64,000 bases of DNA from Calothrix sp. C42_A2020_038 (GCA_015272395.1 JACYLQ010000005.1:310001-374000), one strand, 5' to 3'. Numbered from the stretch's first letter, positions 28,227 through 37,965 are shown. Notes: a model not told the origin generated them from the sequence alone. Translations and numbers: made by a program.

Positions 28227-28567
28227 TCCCTTTGTTAAAAGTTAGTTGGCACCCCGTAAATTAATTGTCTAAGCCTGTAATCCAATCAGTATAGAGACAT
28301 AGAGACTTTTGAACTGGCAAGCCATAATATATAATTGCAAGAATTTTGGTAATTAAGCTACTTAGTTTGGTGAATATTCATTACCATATATTGATTTAGC
28401 TAAACTTGTTTGTAATAATTCTTAGTCAGCTCTATCCATATCATGCTTGGCATTGAGTATTGTTTTAGCATAAAAGTCAAGCAACAATAGCTAACAGCAA
28501 CAAGTATTAGATATTATCACATCAGTATAATTGTACCAAATAATCAAGTCAAGAGCGAGGGTAAAGG
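28227..28567. other. AT-rich intergenic region upstream of ssb
   Basis: About 340 bp between the ssb start and the tnpB remnant. AT-rich, presumably carrying the ssb promoter. I see no gene, no strong hairpin and no recognisable repeat. Confidence 0.5.
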
Positions 28568-28783
28568 TTAAATAGTAAGCGCCAAATTCGCAGACAACCC
28601 AAACAGCGAGCGCAAATCCTGATAAACTAAGTTTTGGATAGTTGTCTTGCTCGTTATTTGGGGCTTAACTTGTTGATTGGCATAGTTGCAAGCATCCGCA
28701 AACGCCTTCAGTGTTGCCTCAATTTGGACAACTTGTTGAGGTGTGGGGTTAAGCTTACAAACCAATGTCAGTACTTGTTCCAT
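28568..28783 (-). pseudogene. Truncated tnpB (IS200/IS605-type OrfB), N-terminal fragment
   Basis: The 71 residues match the start of cyanobacterial TnpB/OrfB proteins: MEQVLTLVCKLNPTPQQV, FADACNYANQQV, and QDLRSLFGLSANLA. Intact proteins are about 400 residues; here the frame stops right after LSANLA, so the RuvC nuclease part and zinc finger are missing. The sequence past the break is unrelated AT-rich DNA. No tnpA is nearby. A dead remnant of an IS605/IS1341-like element. Confidence 0.85.
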
Positions 28784-28892
28784 AAAACAAATTGTATCAC
28801 CTATGAAGTGCTGACGGCGATTGAAATCGCCTGCGCCTTACCCCCATGTCTAAAGCCAGGGGCTTCCACGGCGCCGGGTGTCTGGTGATAAA
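28784..28892 (-). mobile_element. Left-end remnant of the IS200/IS605-type element
   Basis: Just ahead of the tnpB fragment lie the hairpins usual for such left ends: GGCGATT-GA-AATCGCC at 28816-28831, then CCCC...GGGG around ATGTCTAAAGCCA at 28841-28862. The outer boundary is uncertain. Together with the tnpB fragment this leaves only the first few hundred bases of the element. Confidence 0.6.
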
Positions 28893-28993
28893 GCTATTTT
28901 TTAGCTTTTCTAAGGAGTGCCCTTACGTGTATGATGAGCGCTGAATTATTATTTGTTATTTGTCGTTAGTCATTAGAAAACTAATTATTAGCC

Positions 28994-30295
28994 GTGGCAC
29001 AAGTTATTTTAGAAAACGTTTACAAAAGCTTTCCTCACCGTAAAGGGGATGCACCAACACCAGTTAAAGACAACGTAAATAAGGAGGATACACGCGCTGA
29101 AGGTGTAAGTGTATTGCGACGCATAAATCTAACGGTTGCCGACGGAGAGTTTATGGTATTGGTAGGACCGTCGGGTTGTGGTAAGAGTACCTTGCTACGG
29201 TTGATAGCTGGTTTGGAAACGATGACTGGTGGAAATATTTCGGTAGGGAATAAACTGGTCAACGACCTTCCCCCCAAACAACGTGATATTGCGATGGTGT
29301 TTCAAAATTATGCGCTTTACCCGCATATGACAGTATACGACAACATCGCATTTGGTTTGCGGCGCCGTGATTGCAATGGAGACAAAGCATCCGACTCCAG
29401 CTTTGTAGAAAATTTTTTAGTAGGTGCAACGCGGAATTTACCAAAGGGACTGCGGTATATTTCTCAGAAAGAAAGGTTGGTTGACCAGCAAGTAAGATAT
29501 GTTGCACAATTACTACAAATTGAAGCTTTGTTAAAAAGATTACCCAAACAATTATCAGGGGGACAAAGACAACGGGTTGCGTTGGGACGAGCAATAGCGC
29601 GTAACCCGCAGGTATTTTTGATGGATGAACCACTATCAAATTTAGATGCAAAACTGCGTGCAGAAACACGTGCGCAAATAGTCAAGTTACAGCGTCAGTT
29701 AGGAACAACTACAATTTACGTTACCCACGATCAAACAGAAGCAATGACGATGGGAGATAGAATTGCTATTTTAAACCAAGGACAACTCCAACAAGTGGCA
29801 CCTCCCTTAGAATTGTACAACCGTCCAGCAAACCGTTTCGTTGCCGAGTTTATTGGTTCTCCTCCAATGAATTTTATCCCCGTTAAGTTTCAGGCGCCAC
29901 AAATAATTACCAATGGTGACTTCCGCATGACTTTACCAGAAATTTGGGGCGCCACACTGCAAAAATACGACGGACAAACATTGATTTTGGGTATTCGTCC
30001 CGAACATTTAAGTTTAAGCGTACCTGCAACAAAAAACTTACCTGTACAAGTTGAGTTAGTTGAAAACTTGGGTAATGATACTTTTCTTGCTGCTCAGTTA
30101 ATTATACCAGGATTCCAAGACCATAGTTTTGCTAGTAATTCATTGCAAGTGAGAATTCCACCTGACCGTACTGTCAGAATGGGTGAAAATACTTGGTTAT
30201 CAATTACACCTGAAAAATTACATTTTTTTGACCCTGACACCGAGCTAGCCATATACCCAAAAACATCCCCCATGCTACCTTTTGAACAAAAATAA
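28994..30295 (+). CDS. ABC transporter ATP-binding protein, MalK/UgpC type
   Basis: The 433-residue ATPase subunit powers an ABC importer, most likely for sugars or glycerol-phosphate. Walker A is GPSGCGKST (58-66), Q-loop Gln104, signature LSGGQ (187-191), Walker B VFLMDEP (207-213). A TOBE/MalK-like regulatory part follows (about 240-420). The start is GTG. Two insertions are unusual for the family: about 20 residues after strand 1 (16-38) and about 40 residues between Q-loop and signature (about 124-163), making it longer than the usual 360-380. No permease or binding protein is adjacent, so it may serve several transporters, as MsmX-type ATPases do. Confidence 0.9.
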   Translation: MAQVILENVYKSFPHRKGDAPTPVKDNVNKEDTRAEGVSVLRRINLTVADGEFMVLVGPSGCGKSTLLRLIAGLETMTGGNISVGNKLVNDLPPKQRDIAMVFQNYALYPHMTVYDNIAFGLRRRDCNGDKASDSSFVENFLVGATRNLPKGLRYISQKERLVDQQVRYVAQLLQIEALLKRLPKQLSGGQRQRVALGRAIARNPQVFLMDEPLSNLDAKLRAETRAQIVKLQRQLGTTTIYVTHDQTEAMTMGDRIAILNQGQLQQVAPPLELYNRPANRFVAEFIGSPPMNFIPVKFQAPQIITNGDFRMTLPEIWGATLQKYDGQTLILGIRPEHLSLSVPATKNLPVQVELVENLGNDTFLAAQLIIPGFQDHSFASNSLQVRIPPDRTVRMGENTWLSITPEKLHFFDPDTELAIYPKTSPMLPFEQK

Positions 30296-30325
30296 AATCA
30301 TCAAGTTGAAAACCTAACCTCCTAA

Positions 30326-30348
30326 CCCCTTCCCTATCAGGGAAGGGG
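30326..30348. terminator. Hairpin between convergent ABC ATPase and glutathionyl-hydroquinone reductase genes
   Basis: CCCCTTCCC and GGGAAGGGG form a 9-bp stem with loop TATCA, 31 bp past the ABC ATPase stop. Same hairpin as at 15620, preceded by CCTAACCTCCTAA, the complement of the GGTTAGGGGTTAGG tail. It is placed to end both convergent transcripts. Confidence 0.6.
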
Positions 30349-30531
30349 GAAAATACCAATAAATTCACATTTAAACGAATGTTTATCTATACGTCCTTAT
30401 AAAGATTCAATATCATTATTTAAATTTATTCTTGGATAATTTCCAGGGGATAAAATTATACTCTGACCTTTTTTGTTTTCTTTTGCCCAAAACTGCCATT
30501 TCTGGTTGAGCATTATTACATTTAAAATTTA

Positions 30532-31566
30532 TCAAGCTCGGTGATGCGGTTCTAGCAGACTGTCCATATCAGGTCCAGAGGGAATTATTCCACCTGGGTT
30601 AAGGGGAAATAGATTACCATAATAATCACGCTTGACGCTTTCGATGTCGCAAGTGTCAGCAACTCCAGGAAGTTGATACAAGTCGCGCAAATACCCACCT
30701 AAATTTTGATAATCTTGAATACGGCGCCGATTACACTTAAATAAGCTGTAATAAACTACATCGAATCGAAACAAAGTTGTGAACAAGCGGATATCAGCAA
30801 GTGTGACTTTATCTCCGCATAAATATCGACTATCTTCTAACGCTGCATCAATCTCATCAAGAGTAGTAAATAACTCGTTACAAGCTTGTTCGTATGCTGC
30901 TTGAGTTTGGGCAAACCCACACCGATACACTCCATTATTGACAGCGTTGTAAATTTTATCATTCCAAGTATCAATAGTTTCGCGTAATTCAAGAGGATAC
31001 AAATCGAGTTCTGGGTTGGTGGCAAACTCGTTGAACTGTGAATTTAATATTACGATAATTTCTGCACTTTCATTGTTAACTATCGTTTTTGTATGTGTAT
31101 CCCATAAAATTGGAACAGTAGAGCGTCCCTTATAACCAGGTTGTGCCAATTTGTATAGCTCAGGTACTGTTTGACAACCTTCTTCCTCTTGACTAAAAAC
31201 CCAAGCTCCTGTGTCTCCCGAAGGAGAAACAATTGAGACTGGTATCGCTGATTCTAATCCTTTGATTGCACGCGTAACAATAGTCCGATGTGCCCAAGGA
31301 CATCCCAAACCAACATATAATTTGTAACGACCAGCTTTGGGTTTGTACTTACCTTCACTGCTGATTGTATCTCGAAATTGACTATCTGGTCGAATATATG
31401 CACCCGACTTACTACGTGGCGCCAACTGCGACATCATTATATGCCACATCGTTGACCAAACAAATTTTCCGAACCGAATAACAAACCCAGAAGGAAGTGA
31501 CTTTCCTTTCTTGGGTGATGGAGTTGCTGGTGTAACCGGGTTAAGTGGAGAGATAGTTTTAGTCAC
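30532..31566 (-). CDS. Glutathionyl-hydroquinone reductase (Xi-class GST, YqjG/ECM4 family)
   Basis: Reduces glutathionyl-hydroquinones to hydroquinones, a cytosolic detoxification reaction. In 344 residues the catalytic motif is GLGCPWAHRT with Cys89, followed by the thioredoxin-like N-domain (VPILWD, NNESAEI) and an all-helical C-domain (about 170-330). The family-typical ending NLFPLNPGGIIPSGP is present. Length fits the family (about 320-340). The frame starts with GTG; no better start is seen nearby. The first 25 residues are Thr/Pro-rich and may be non-native. Confidence 0.88.
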   Translation of the reverse strand: MTKTISPLNPVTPATPSPKKGKSLPSGFVIRFGKFVWSTMWHIMMSQLAPRSKSGAYIRPDSQFRDTISSEGKYKPKAGRYKLYVGLGCPWAHRTIVTRAIKGLESAIPVSIVSPSGDTGAWVFSQEEEGCQTVPELYKLAQPGYKGRSTVPILWDTHTKTIVNNESAEIIVILNSQFNEFATNPELDLYPLELRETIDTWNDKIYNAVNNGVYRCGFAQTQAAYEQACNELFTTLDEIDAALEDSRYLCGDKVTLADIRLFTTLFRFDVVYYSLFKCNRRRIQDYQNLGGYLRDLYQLPGVADTCDIESVKRDYYGNLFPLNPGGIIPSGPDMDSLLEPHHRA

Positions 31567-31718
31567 AGCATTACGTCTCTATAAAAAAGAAATTAAGCAT
31601 TGATATTTATCTATATAAATTAATCAACTTTAGGAAATACAAACCTGGAATTGAAATTAACTGTCTTAATACGAAAACAATTTAGCACATCGTTTTGAAT
31701 TAATACGCATGATATCCC

Positions 31719-31746
31719 AGGTTTTGGTTGACACCAACCAAAACCT
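31719..31746. terminator. Hairpin downstream of mnmA
   Basis: AGGTTTTGGTTG and CAACCAAAACCT form a perfect 12-bp stem with loop ACAC, 9 bp past the mnmA stop (minus strand). Probable terminator, although no T-run follows. Confidence 0.65.
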
Positions 31747-31754
31747 AAGTGAAG

Positions 31755-32807
31755 TTAAAATTGCTCAATTATTCCACCACCTAAAACTTTTTCCCCGTCG
31801 TACCACACAGCAGCTTGACCTGGTGTAATACTAAACTGTGGTTCGTCGAATACAATACGTGCGCGCGCACCTTCGAGTGGTATTACAGTTACAGGCACAG
31901 GCGCCGAACGATACCGTACTTGTACTTCAGCACGAATAGGAGTAGATGGTTCGGCAATGGATACCCAGTTGACTCGATACACGTTACATTCTGGTTTTGT
32001 TGCTTTGGTTCGATCACCAACAACAACACGGTTATTAACTGCATCGATAGCAATAACATAAAGTGGTTCAGGAGCAGCAATACCTAAACCTTTACGTTGT
32101 CCGATAGTGTAGTGGTGTGTACCATCATGTTTACCGAGAACTTTACCGTCCATATCAACGATATCGCCTTCTTTGGGCGCCAGATATTTATCGAGGAACG
32201 CGCGCATCGAACCGTTACTTTCGACTAAACATAAATCTTGGCTTTCAGGTTTGTCGGCAGTTTCAAGTTCGTGTTCTGCAGCAATACGACGGGTATCAGT
32301 TTTTTGTAACTCACCCAATGGGAACACAACGGACGCGAGAATGTCTTGCGCGAGGTCGTAGAGAAAATATGTTTGGTCTTTATTTCTATCTAATGCGCGG
32401 ATAAGTTCGTAACGCGCAGTGTCGGGGTTAAAGTTAATGCGGGCGTAATGTCCAGTGGCAATTGTATCGCAGTCCAAATTTTCCTTAGCATAATTGAGCA
32501 TTGGGCCAAATTTAACAGTTTTATTGCACTGCGAACAAGGTAACGGTGTAATACCCGCGCTGTAACCTGTTACCAAATAATCAACAATATAGGTCTGAAA
32601 CACATCACGGATATCAACAACATGATGAGGAACTCCTAGCTGTTCGCATATTTTTGCCGCGTCGAGCATACCCTCAGAGCAACACTGACCTTTCCCCTTC
32701 ATCAACCAAAGGGTAAGACCAATCACTTCATAGCCCTGATTGTGTAAAATAGCGGCGGCAGTCGAACTGTCAACGCCGCCAGAAAGACCAACGACGACTT
32801 TTTTCAT
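31755..32807 (-). CDS. mnmA: tRNA-specific 2-thiouridylase
   Basis: Makes 2-thiouridine at wobble position 34 of tRNA Lys/Glu/Gln, using ATP and sulfur relayed from a cysteine desulfurase. The PP-loop is SGGVDSS (9-15). The first catalytic Cys lies in [10 protein letters not shown], the second in the conserved [13 protein letters not shown] and the C-terminal beta-barrel ([28 protein letters not shown]) are present. The 350-residue length is normal. ATG start; stands alone, divergent from the SPOR-like gene. Confidence 0.95.
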   Translation of the reverse strand: MKKVVVGLSGGVDSSTAAAILHNQGYEVIGLTLWLMKGKGQCCSEGMLDAAKICEQLGVPHHVVDIRDVFQTYIVDYLVTGYSAGITPLPCSQCNKTVKFGPMLNYAKENLDCDTIATGHYARINFNPDTARYELIRALDRNKDQTYFLYDLAQDILASVVFPLGELQKTDTRRIAAEHELETADKPESQDLCLVESNGSMRAFLDKYLAPKEGDIVDMDGKVLGKHDGTHHYTIGQRKGLGIAAPEPLYVIAIDAVNNRVVVGDRTKATKPECNVYRVNWVSIAEPSTPIRAEVQVRYRSAPVPVTVIPLEGARARIVFDEPQFSITPGQAAVWYDGEKVLGGGIIEQF

Positions 32808-33007
32808 TACTCGTAAAAAAATTTGCTAGGCTACCAACTCTAAGTTAACACTAAATATTGCCTTGCCAAAATCTGTAAATATATTGTTATATATTTAACT
32901 TTGAGTTCATCAGTAGGTAGAATTTTTTAACCCAATCAGGAATATCTTTGCTACAACAGATACCAACCTCAGTATCAACACTAATCAGCAACTAATTTAA
33001 ACTGCTT

Positions 33008-33847
33008 ATGTTAAGTACATTACTACAGGTCTTGAGATACAGACTGGCGCCAGTCTTAGAATTAGGTTACAAAAATATTGTTTTCCCAAGCAAGTTACAA
33101 CTTGTTGCGTCAATACTGCCGATGCTTGTCTCTGTACCAGTGCGTGCAGAAGTTAAAAGTAACTTATTATTGGCGCAACTATCAATAGCTCAAGCATCTT
33201 ATGAGCAATTACCATTACCACCAGTTAACCAAGACCCATACGCTGTTCCACCTGTGAATAATAGTGGTAGTCAAAGTTTTGATTTTCAAGCACCACCTCA
33301 ACAGTATAACCAAGGATTTGAACGTTACTTAGTAATAGTTGATGCTAGTGGCTATAATTCACAAGTCTTACCAGTTGTAAAACAAGTTGAACCGTCAGCT
33401 TATGTTCGCAATTTTGGGGGACGTTCGGTAATACAAGCGGGAATTTTCAGCCGACAGCAAAATGCAGTGCTAAGAATTCAAGAATTGTTAGCTTCCGGTA
33501 TAAACTTTAGCAACGTGCGTTTATTTAACGCGACTAATGGACAAGAAATTGCTATTACACCTACTGTAGGTAATGGTGGAGGTAATGTTGGTAATAGTAA
33601 CCAAAAGCGCTCCAACTACTATTATGTTGCCATACCTGCTCGCCCTGATGATTTTCCCAATATTGAACAAACAGTTTGGCGCAGTTTAGGTCAGTACGTA
33701 AATAATATCGGGGTTCAACGCCGTAACCAACCACGCGGCGCCCATATTGCGGTTGGACCGTTTGCCGAACGTGGTTCAGCAGAACAGTGGAACGCTGTAT
33801 TCAGAAATGCGGGACTAGGAAACGCAAGAGTATACTACGGCAGATAG
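33008..33847 (+). CDS. Secreted SPOR-like domain protein
   Basis: 279 residues. An N-terminal hydrophobic stretch (about 30-48, LQLVASILPMLVSVPVRA) looks like a signal peptide cut near ARA. Two SPOR-like beta-alpha-beta units follow: about 105-178 (YLVIVDASGYNSQVLPVVK, then VIQAGIFSRQQNAVLRIQEL) and about 203-279 (YYVAIPARPDDF, HIAVGPFAERGSAEQW). SPOR domains bind peptidoglycan stripped of stem peptides. Similar proteins are conserved in cyanobacteria but without a known role. ATG start. Confidence 0.8.
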   Translation: MLSTLLQVLRYRLAPVLELGYKNIVFPSKLQLVASILPMLVSVPVRAEVKSNLLLAQLSIAQASYEQLPLPPVNQDPYAVPPVNNSGSQSFDFQAPPQQYNQGFERYLVIVDASGYNSQVLPVVKQVEPSAYVRNFGGRSVIQAGIFSRQQNAVLRIQELLASGINFSNVRLFNATNGQEIAITPTVGNGGGNVGNSNQKRSNYYYVAIPARPDDFPNIEQTVWRSLGQYVNNIGVQRRNQPRGAHIAVGPFAERGSAEQWNAVFRNAGLGNARVYYGR

Positions 33848-33855
33848 ATATTTGA

Positions 33856-33919
33856 GATTTTGGATTTTTGATTTGGAATTTTGGATTAATCTAAAATTTA
33901 TAGGCTCAAATCCAAAATC
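33856..33919. repeat. 12-bp inverted repeat upstream of nnr
   Basis: GATTTTGGATTT (33856-33867) and AAATCCAAAATC (33908-33919) are exact complements around a 40-bp AT-rich centre that repeats the TTTTGGATT theme. It fills the gap between the SPOR-like gene and nnr, ending 5 bp before the nnr start. May be a short repeat or may fold in the transcript. Confidence 0.5.
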
Positions 33920-33924
33920 GTTTG

Positions 33925-35505
33925 ATGGATAGGCAAGAATTTATATCGCAAATAATCGTAACTGCAGTGCAAATGCGCGATATCGAAGCGCGTATCTTTG
34001 CCGCAGGAATGCCCGTAGCAGCTTTGATGGAAAAAGTTGCGGGACTTATTAGCCGTAGAATTGCAGCAATAATAGACAAGAAAACCCGTATCGGCGTTCT
34101 TGTTGGCCCTGGTCACAATGGGGGTGATGCGTTGGTTGTCGCGCGGGAGTTATTTTTACACGGTTATATAGTCAGCGTATATTGTCCGTTTGAAAAGCTC
34201 AAAGAACTTACTTCACAACATTTTGAGTATGTTCAAAGTTTGGGAGTTGAAATTTGTCAATCCATCGATAGTTTACAAAACTGTGATTTGTTGATTGATG
34301 GGTTATTTGGTTTTGGCTTAGAACGTAATTTAACTGACCCTGTAGTTTCTGCTATTGATACCATCAACGAATGGTCAAAGACTGTCATTAGTATAGATAT
34401 ACCATCTGGTTTACACACTGATACAGGAGAAGTACTAGGAACAGCGATACGCGCGACCACTACACTGTGTTTAGGGTTGTGGAAACTAGGTTTATTACAA
34501 GACCGAGCCTTAGAATATACAGGAAAAGCTGAATTAATCGACTTTGATATTCCGCGCGCTGATGTAGAAGCAGTATTAGGCGAAACTCGTCAACTTCACC
34601 GTATTACAAGACAAACAGCCTTGTCTAGATTGCCTTTACCGCGTTCTGCTGTTACTCACAAATATAAAGAAGGACATTTATTGTTAATATGTGGTTCACG
34701 CCGCTATGCAGGGGGGGCAATTTTGACTGGACTAGGCGCCCGTGCAAGTGGTGTAGGTATGTTATCAATAGCAGTGCCAGAATATTTAAAACCCTTATTA
34801 GTGGCACAGTTACCTGATGCTTTAATTATTGGGTGTCCAGAAACCGAAACAGGCGGTATTGCCGAACTAAAACTTCCTAAAAATACAAGCTTAGATTCAT
34901 TTAGTACTATTGCCATTGGCCCCGGTATCACAACCGATGCGGTGCCTGTAGTTGAACAAGTATTAGAAAGCACCGACCCATTAGTAATAGATGCGGATGG
35001 CTTGAATATATTAGCAACAATGGGAACAGTAAAGACACTACAAAAAAGACAAGCACCCACAGTACTGACACCACACACAGGAGAATTTAAACGCTTATTT
35101 CCAGATGTTCCCGATGCACAAAACAACCGAGTTGAAGCCGTACAAGTTGCCGCCAAACAGAGTAATGCAATAGTTTTATTAAAAGGCGCGCGTACAGCGA
35201 TAGCTAACCCTCATGGTAGTGTTTGGATAAACCCCGAAAGTACCCCAGCACTTGCCCGTGGTGGCAGTGGAGATGTGTTAACTGGGTTACTGGCAGGCTT
35301 ACTCGCACAAGCAGTCAACAAATCTATTGAAATTGAGCAAATAGTTGCTACAGCAGCATGGTGGCACGCTCAAGCCGGAATACTAGGCGCCAGAGAACGT
35401 GGCGAACTAGGTGTAGACGCACACACCCTAACTCAGTATTTACACTTTGTAACAAACGTTATTGGAAAAATGGGTTCTTCCGAACTTAGTGGGCTAAACT
35501 ATTAG
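33925..35505 (+). CDS. nnr: Bifunctional NAD(P)H-hydrate epimerase / ADP-dependent dehydratase
   Basis: Repairs NAD(P)HX formed by hydration of NAD(P)H. The N-terminal YjeF_N epimerase (about 1-215) has VGPGHNGGDALVVAREL. The C-terminal ribokinase-like dehydratase (about 225-510) has GSRRYAGGAI, AIGPG, DADGLN, TPHTGEF and the nucleotide-binding GGSGDVLTG. Both halves are complete, 526 residues. A TTG lies one codon ahead; I take the ATG at 33925. Follows the SPOR-like gene by about 80 bp and may be co-transcribed with it. Confidence 0.92.
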   Translation: MDRQEFISQIIVTAVQMRDIEARIFAAGMPVAALMEKVAGLISRRIAAIIDKKTRIGVLVGPGHNGGDALVVARELFLHGYIVSVYCPFEKLKELTSQHFEYVQSLGVEICQSIDSLQNCDLLIDGLFGFGLERNLTDPVVSAIDTINEWSKTVISIDIPSGLHTDTGEVLGTAIRATTTLCLGLWKLGLLQDRALEYTGKAELIDFDIPRADVEAVLGETRQLHRITRQTALSRLPLPRSAVTHKYKEGHLLLICGSRRYAGGAILTGLGARASGVGMLSIAVPEYLKPLLVAQLPDALIIGCPETETGGIAELKLPKNTSLDSFSTIAIGPGITTDAVPVVEQVLESTDPLVIDADGLNILATMGTVKTLQKRQAPTVLTPHTGEFKRLFPDVPDAQNNRVEAVQVAAKQSNAIVLLKGARTAIANPHGSVWINPESTPALARGGSGDVLTGLLAGLLAQAVNKSIEIEQIVATAAWWHAQAGILGARERGELGVDAHTLTQYLHFVTNVIGKMGSSELSGLNY

Positions 35506-35721
35506 TTAAAGTTTAAGTTTGACTGATTAAACAACACGCTCAGATCGCCGTGGCGTGAAAACTAAGTTTTTGTTAGAAATTAACCCATTTAACCATTGTT
35601 GAAGTAAGTGTTTGGGAATTTAAATAGATTTTTTACCCCACTAAGTACGGAAGAGCCGGAATCTCCGGTTTAATCGCAAGATGTTAAATTCAAATATATG
35701 TTGAGGTTCTAACTTCTAACT

Positions 35722-35910
35722 ATGACTCAAACCCTAATCAAACCTGTTACCTACGAAGAGTTTATCGAATGGTATCCCAACGACGGGAAACAGTACGAAC
35801 TACACGATGGAGTAATTATTGAGATGGCGCCACCTACCGGGGACCACGAAAAAGTTGTTGGTTTTTTAGCCGTACTTTTCAAACACCCTCTTAAGAAGGT
35901 TAGGGGTTAG
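35722..35910 (+). pseudogene. Truncated Uma2-family (DUF820) gene
   Basis: 62 codons match the start of Uma2 proteins: VTYEEFIEWYPNDGKQYELHDG and VIIEMAPPTGDHEKVV, close to the intact gene at 36893-37528 (FDEFIEWYPENSEVRYELHDG). Intact members are about 190-215 residues, so the catalytic PD-(D/E)XK part is lost. The break coincides with GTTAGGGGTTAG, the tail of the hairpin repeat seen at 15643, so the 3' part was probably replaced by a repeat. Confidence 0.8.
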
Positions 35911-36025
35911 ATTTTTCGTTTTTCCATACGACCTAAGAGGTATATGACTCAAGACGGTTACAGATAGGAGTGAATATTGCTAACATCTGTAATAGAAGTA
36001 ATAAAAATAGCAACATATATAGATA

Positions 36026-36802
36026 ATGACAACAGCTTTGATTACCGGCGCCTCTGGTGGAATTGGTAGGGGTTTTGCTGAAGAACTTGCCGCTCGTAAA
36101 AGCAATTTAGTACTTGTCGCACGCTCTGAGGAAAAGCTCAATCAACTAGCATCACAGTTGCAAACTCAACACAACATTAAAGTTGATGTCATAGTCAAAG
36201 ACTTGGCACAACCAGGTTCAACAGCAGATGTATTTAATTACACACAAGAAAAAGGAATTATCATAGACACATTGATTAATAACGCTGGGTTTGGAGAATA
36301 CGGAGAGTTTGCCGAGCGCGACAGTGAACGACAGGTCAAGATGATACAGTTAAATGTACTAGCGCTAGTTGAGTTGACACATAAGTATTTACCATTAATG
36401 CAGCAGCGCAAGAGTGGAAATATTATTAACGTCGCATCAATAGCAGCTTTTCAACCAATACCTTACATGTCAGTATATGCTGCGAGTAAAGCATTTGTAT
36501 TAAGTTTTAGCGAATCTTTGTGGGCAGAAAACCGTGAGTATGGTGTACATGTTCTTTGTGTTTGCCCTGGTCCAATAGATACAAACTTTTTTACAGAAGC
36601 GAGATTTCCACCGACTCTTGCAGCAAAAAATATACAAGTCACCAAAGTCGAAACAGTTGTCCGTGATACGTTACAAGCCCTAGAAAAGGGAGAAACAGTA
36701 GTTGTCAGTGGTGGTTTCACAAGCCATTTGATACCAAAACTATCACGATTAGTTCCCCGCAAAACCTTAGTGAGTGTAATAGAAAAACAGTTTAAAAGGT
36801 AG
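36026..36802 (+). CDS. Short-chain dehydrogenase/reductase, DltE/YqjQ-like
   Basis: The 258-residue NAD(P)-dependent oxidoreductase has the Rossmann motif TGASGGIG (7-14), LINNAGFGEYG, the active-site Ser in NVASIAAF and Tyr-x3-Lys in YAASKAF. CPGPIDTNF is typical of the classical SDR family. The basic residue after strand 2 (VARSEEKL) suggests NADP preference. Substrate not predictable. It lies between a broken and an intact Uma2 gene, with no obvious operon partner. Confidence 0.88.
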   Translation: MTTALITGASGGIGRGFAEELAARKSNLVLVARSEEKLNQLASQLQTQHNIKVDVIVKDLAQPGSTADVFNYTQEKGIIIDTLINNAGFGEYGEFAERDSERQVKMIQLNVLALVELTHKYLPLMQQRKSGNIINVASIAAFQPIPYMSVYAASKAFVLSFSESLWAENREYGVHVLCVCPGPIDTNFFTEARFPPTLAAKNIQVTKVETVVRDTLQALEKGETVVVSGGFTSHLIPKLSRLVPRKTLVSVIEKQFKR

Positions 36803-36892
36803 AGATGGAGTTAGGAGGACGGAGACTTTTCGCGCGGTTTTGGAGAACTTGTAGGTGAACCAATCACCGCTAAAACTCCTCCCATAATCCAA

Positions 36893-37528
36893 TTACAAAG
36901 CTAGATTAAAAATCTGTTGCGCGGTCAAATTAAACTCAGGAAGTGTGGGAGAGATAATTACATCATTTCCTCTAAACGTTGTTTTTACATATTCCCCATC
37001 AATTAGCTCGTGTACAAAAATAGTGGGTTGTTTGGGATGACCGATAAAATTACGTCCACCCAAGGCAGCATAATCCACAATCCAGTATTCAGGTATTCCC
37101 ATAGCTTCATAATCACGGAGTTTATCGTAGTAGTCGTCTTGCCAATTAGTGCTAACAACTTCTACTATTAATTTGACCGAAGTTGGATTTTGAATAATTG
37201 ATTCACTTTCCCAACGTGTCTCAGTACCGATAGTTTCTTGATTCAAAACAATTATGTCCGGTTCATACCCAGATTTTTCGCGGTAAGGTTTTACAATCGA
37301 TTCTCTGGGTATTGTCCAAATATCAGTTTTACCCATTTTATCAATCGTTGTAAGCAACCTCCCACCGAGAGAACCCGTTAAATTTGAATGCTTCCCTTTA
37401 GGTTTTGGCATCTCGACAATTACTCCATCATGCAATTCGTACCGAACTTCCGAGTTTTCTGGATACCATTCAATAAATTCATCAAAAGTATATAATTTTG
37501 GTTCAGTTTGTGTTTGTGCTTGGGTCAT
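36893..37528 (-). CDS. Uma2-family (DUF820) putative PD-(D/E)XK endonuclease
   Basis: About 211 residues. This restriction-endonuclease-like fold family is greatly expanded in cyanobacteria and has no firm function. Visible are YTFDEFIEWYP, RYELHDGVIVEMP, the likely metal-binding YEPDIIVL, then VKLIVEVVSTNWQDDYYDKLRDYEAMGIPEYWIVDY, in which Asp, Glu and the E-V-x-S stretch form the active-site region. The ATG at 37528 has GGAG 11 nt upstream; a GTG five codons earlier is also possible. Convergent with the SDR gene. Confidence 0.85.
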   Translation of the reverse strand: MTQAQTQTEPKLYTFDEFIEWYPENSEVRYELHDGVIVEMPKPKGKHSNLTGSLGGRLLTTIDKMGKTDIWTIPRESIVKPYREKSGYEPDIIVLNQETIGTETRWESESIIQNPTSVKLIVEVVSTNWQDDYYDKLRDYEAMGIPEYWIVDYAALGGRNFIGHPKQPTIFVHELIDGEYVKTTFRGNDVIISPTLPEFNLTAQQIFNLAL

Positions 37529-37700
37529 AGTTACAATCTCCACATATATTTGACTTTAACATCCCGCAATTTAACCGATGCGACTGCCTAATCTCATTCG
37601 CAGATATTTTTTGGGCTATGTATCACGCAACGTAAATAAATGTGTGCTACCCAGAATCAAATCACTTCGCAGTTTTAAACCCCAAACATAACTACAAAAT

Positions 37701-37716
37701 GGCGCCAAATGGCGCC
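37701..37716. repeat. Paired GGCGCC palindromes, 10-bp period
   Basis: Two GGCGCC copies, each followed by AAA, start at 37701 and 37711 in non-coding DNA. They are the closest pair among about 77 copies of this hexamer in the window. Confidence 0.75.
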
Positions 37717-37896
37717 AAAATTACTAATATCCACGCTTTTATAATTTCACCAACGCGAGAAAGAGGAACAGAAAAATTCGCATATTCGTCACAAAATTTT
37801 TTACAAAAGTCATTAATAGATAGAGTAGTTCAAATACGAACACCGATTTGTCCCCTAAATTCCATTATGGAGGTTTGCCGTTGCAATACTACTGGG

Positions 37897-37965
37897 TTAG
37901 GAATAAACTGTAGGTTGTTTAGGATTACCTATAAACTTTCTAGCTCCTAATGCAGCATAATCAAC
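37897..37965 (-). pseudogene. Decayed Uma2 fragment, central part
   Basis: Minus-strand codons read VDYAALGARKFIGNPKQPT, matching VDYAALGGRNFIGHPKQPT of the intact neighbour, then reach a stop at 37897. Nothing further upstream or downstream is recognisable in frame. A remnant of another Uma2 copy about 370 bp from the intact gene on the same strand. Confidence 0.75.

Noticed and set aside
37642-37950. 102-codon plus-strand frame
   Set aside because: Lies antisense to a decayed Uma2 fragment and spans the GGCGCC pair; no protein features.
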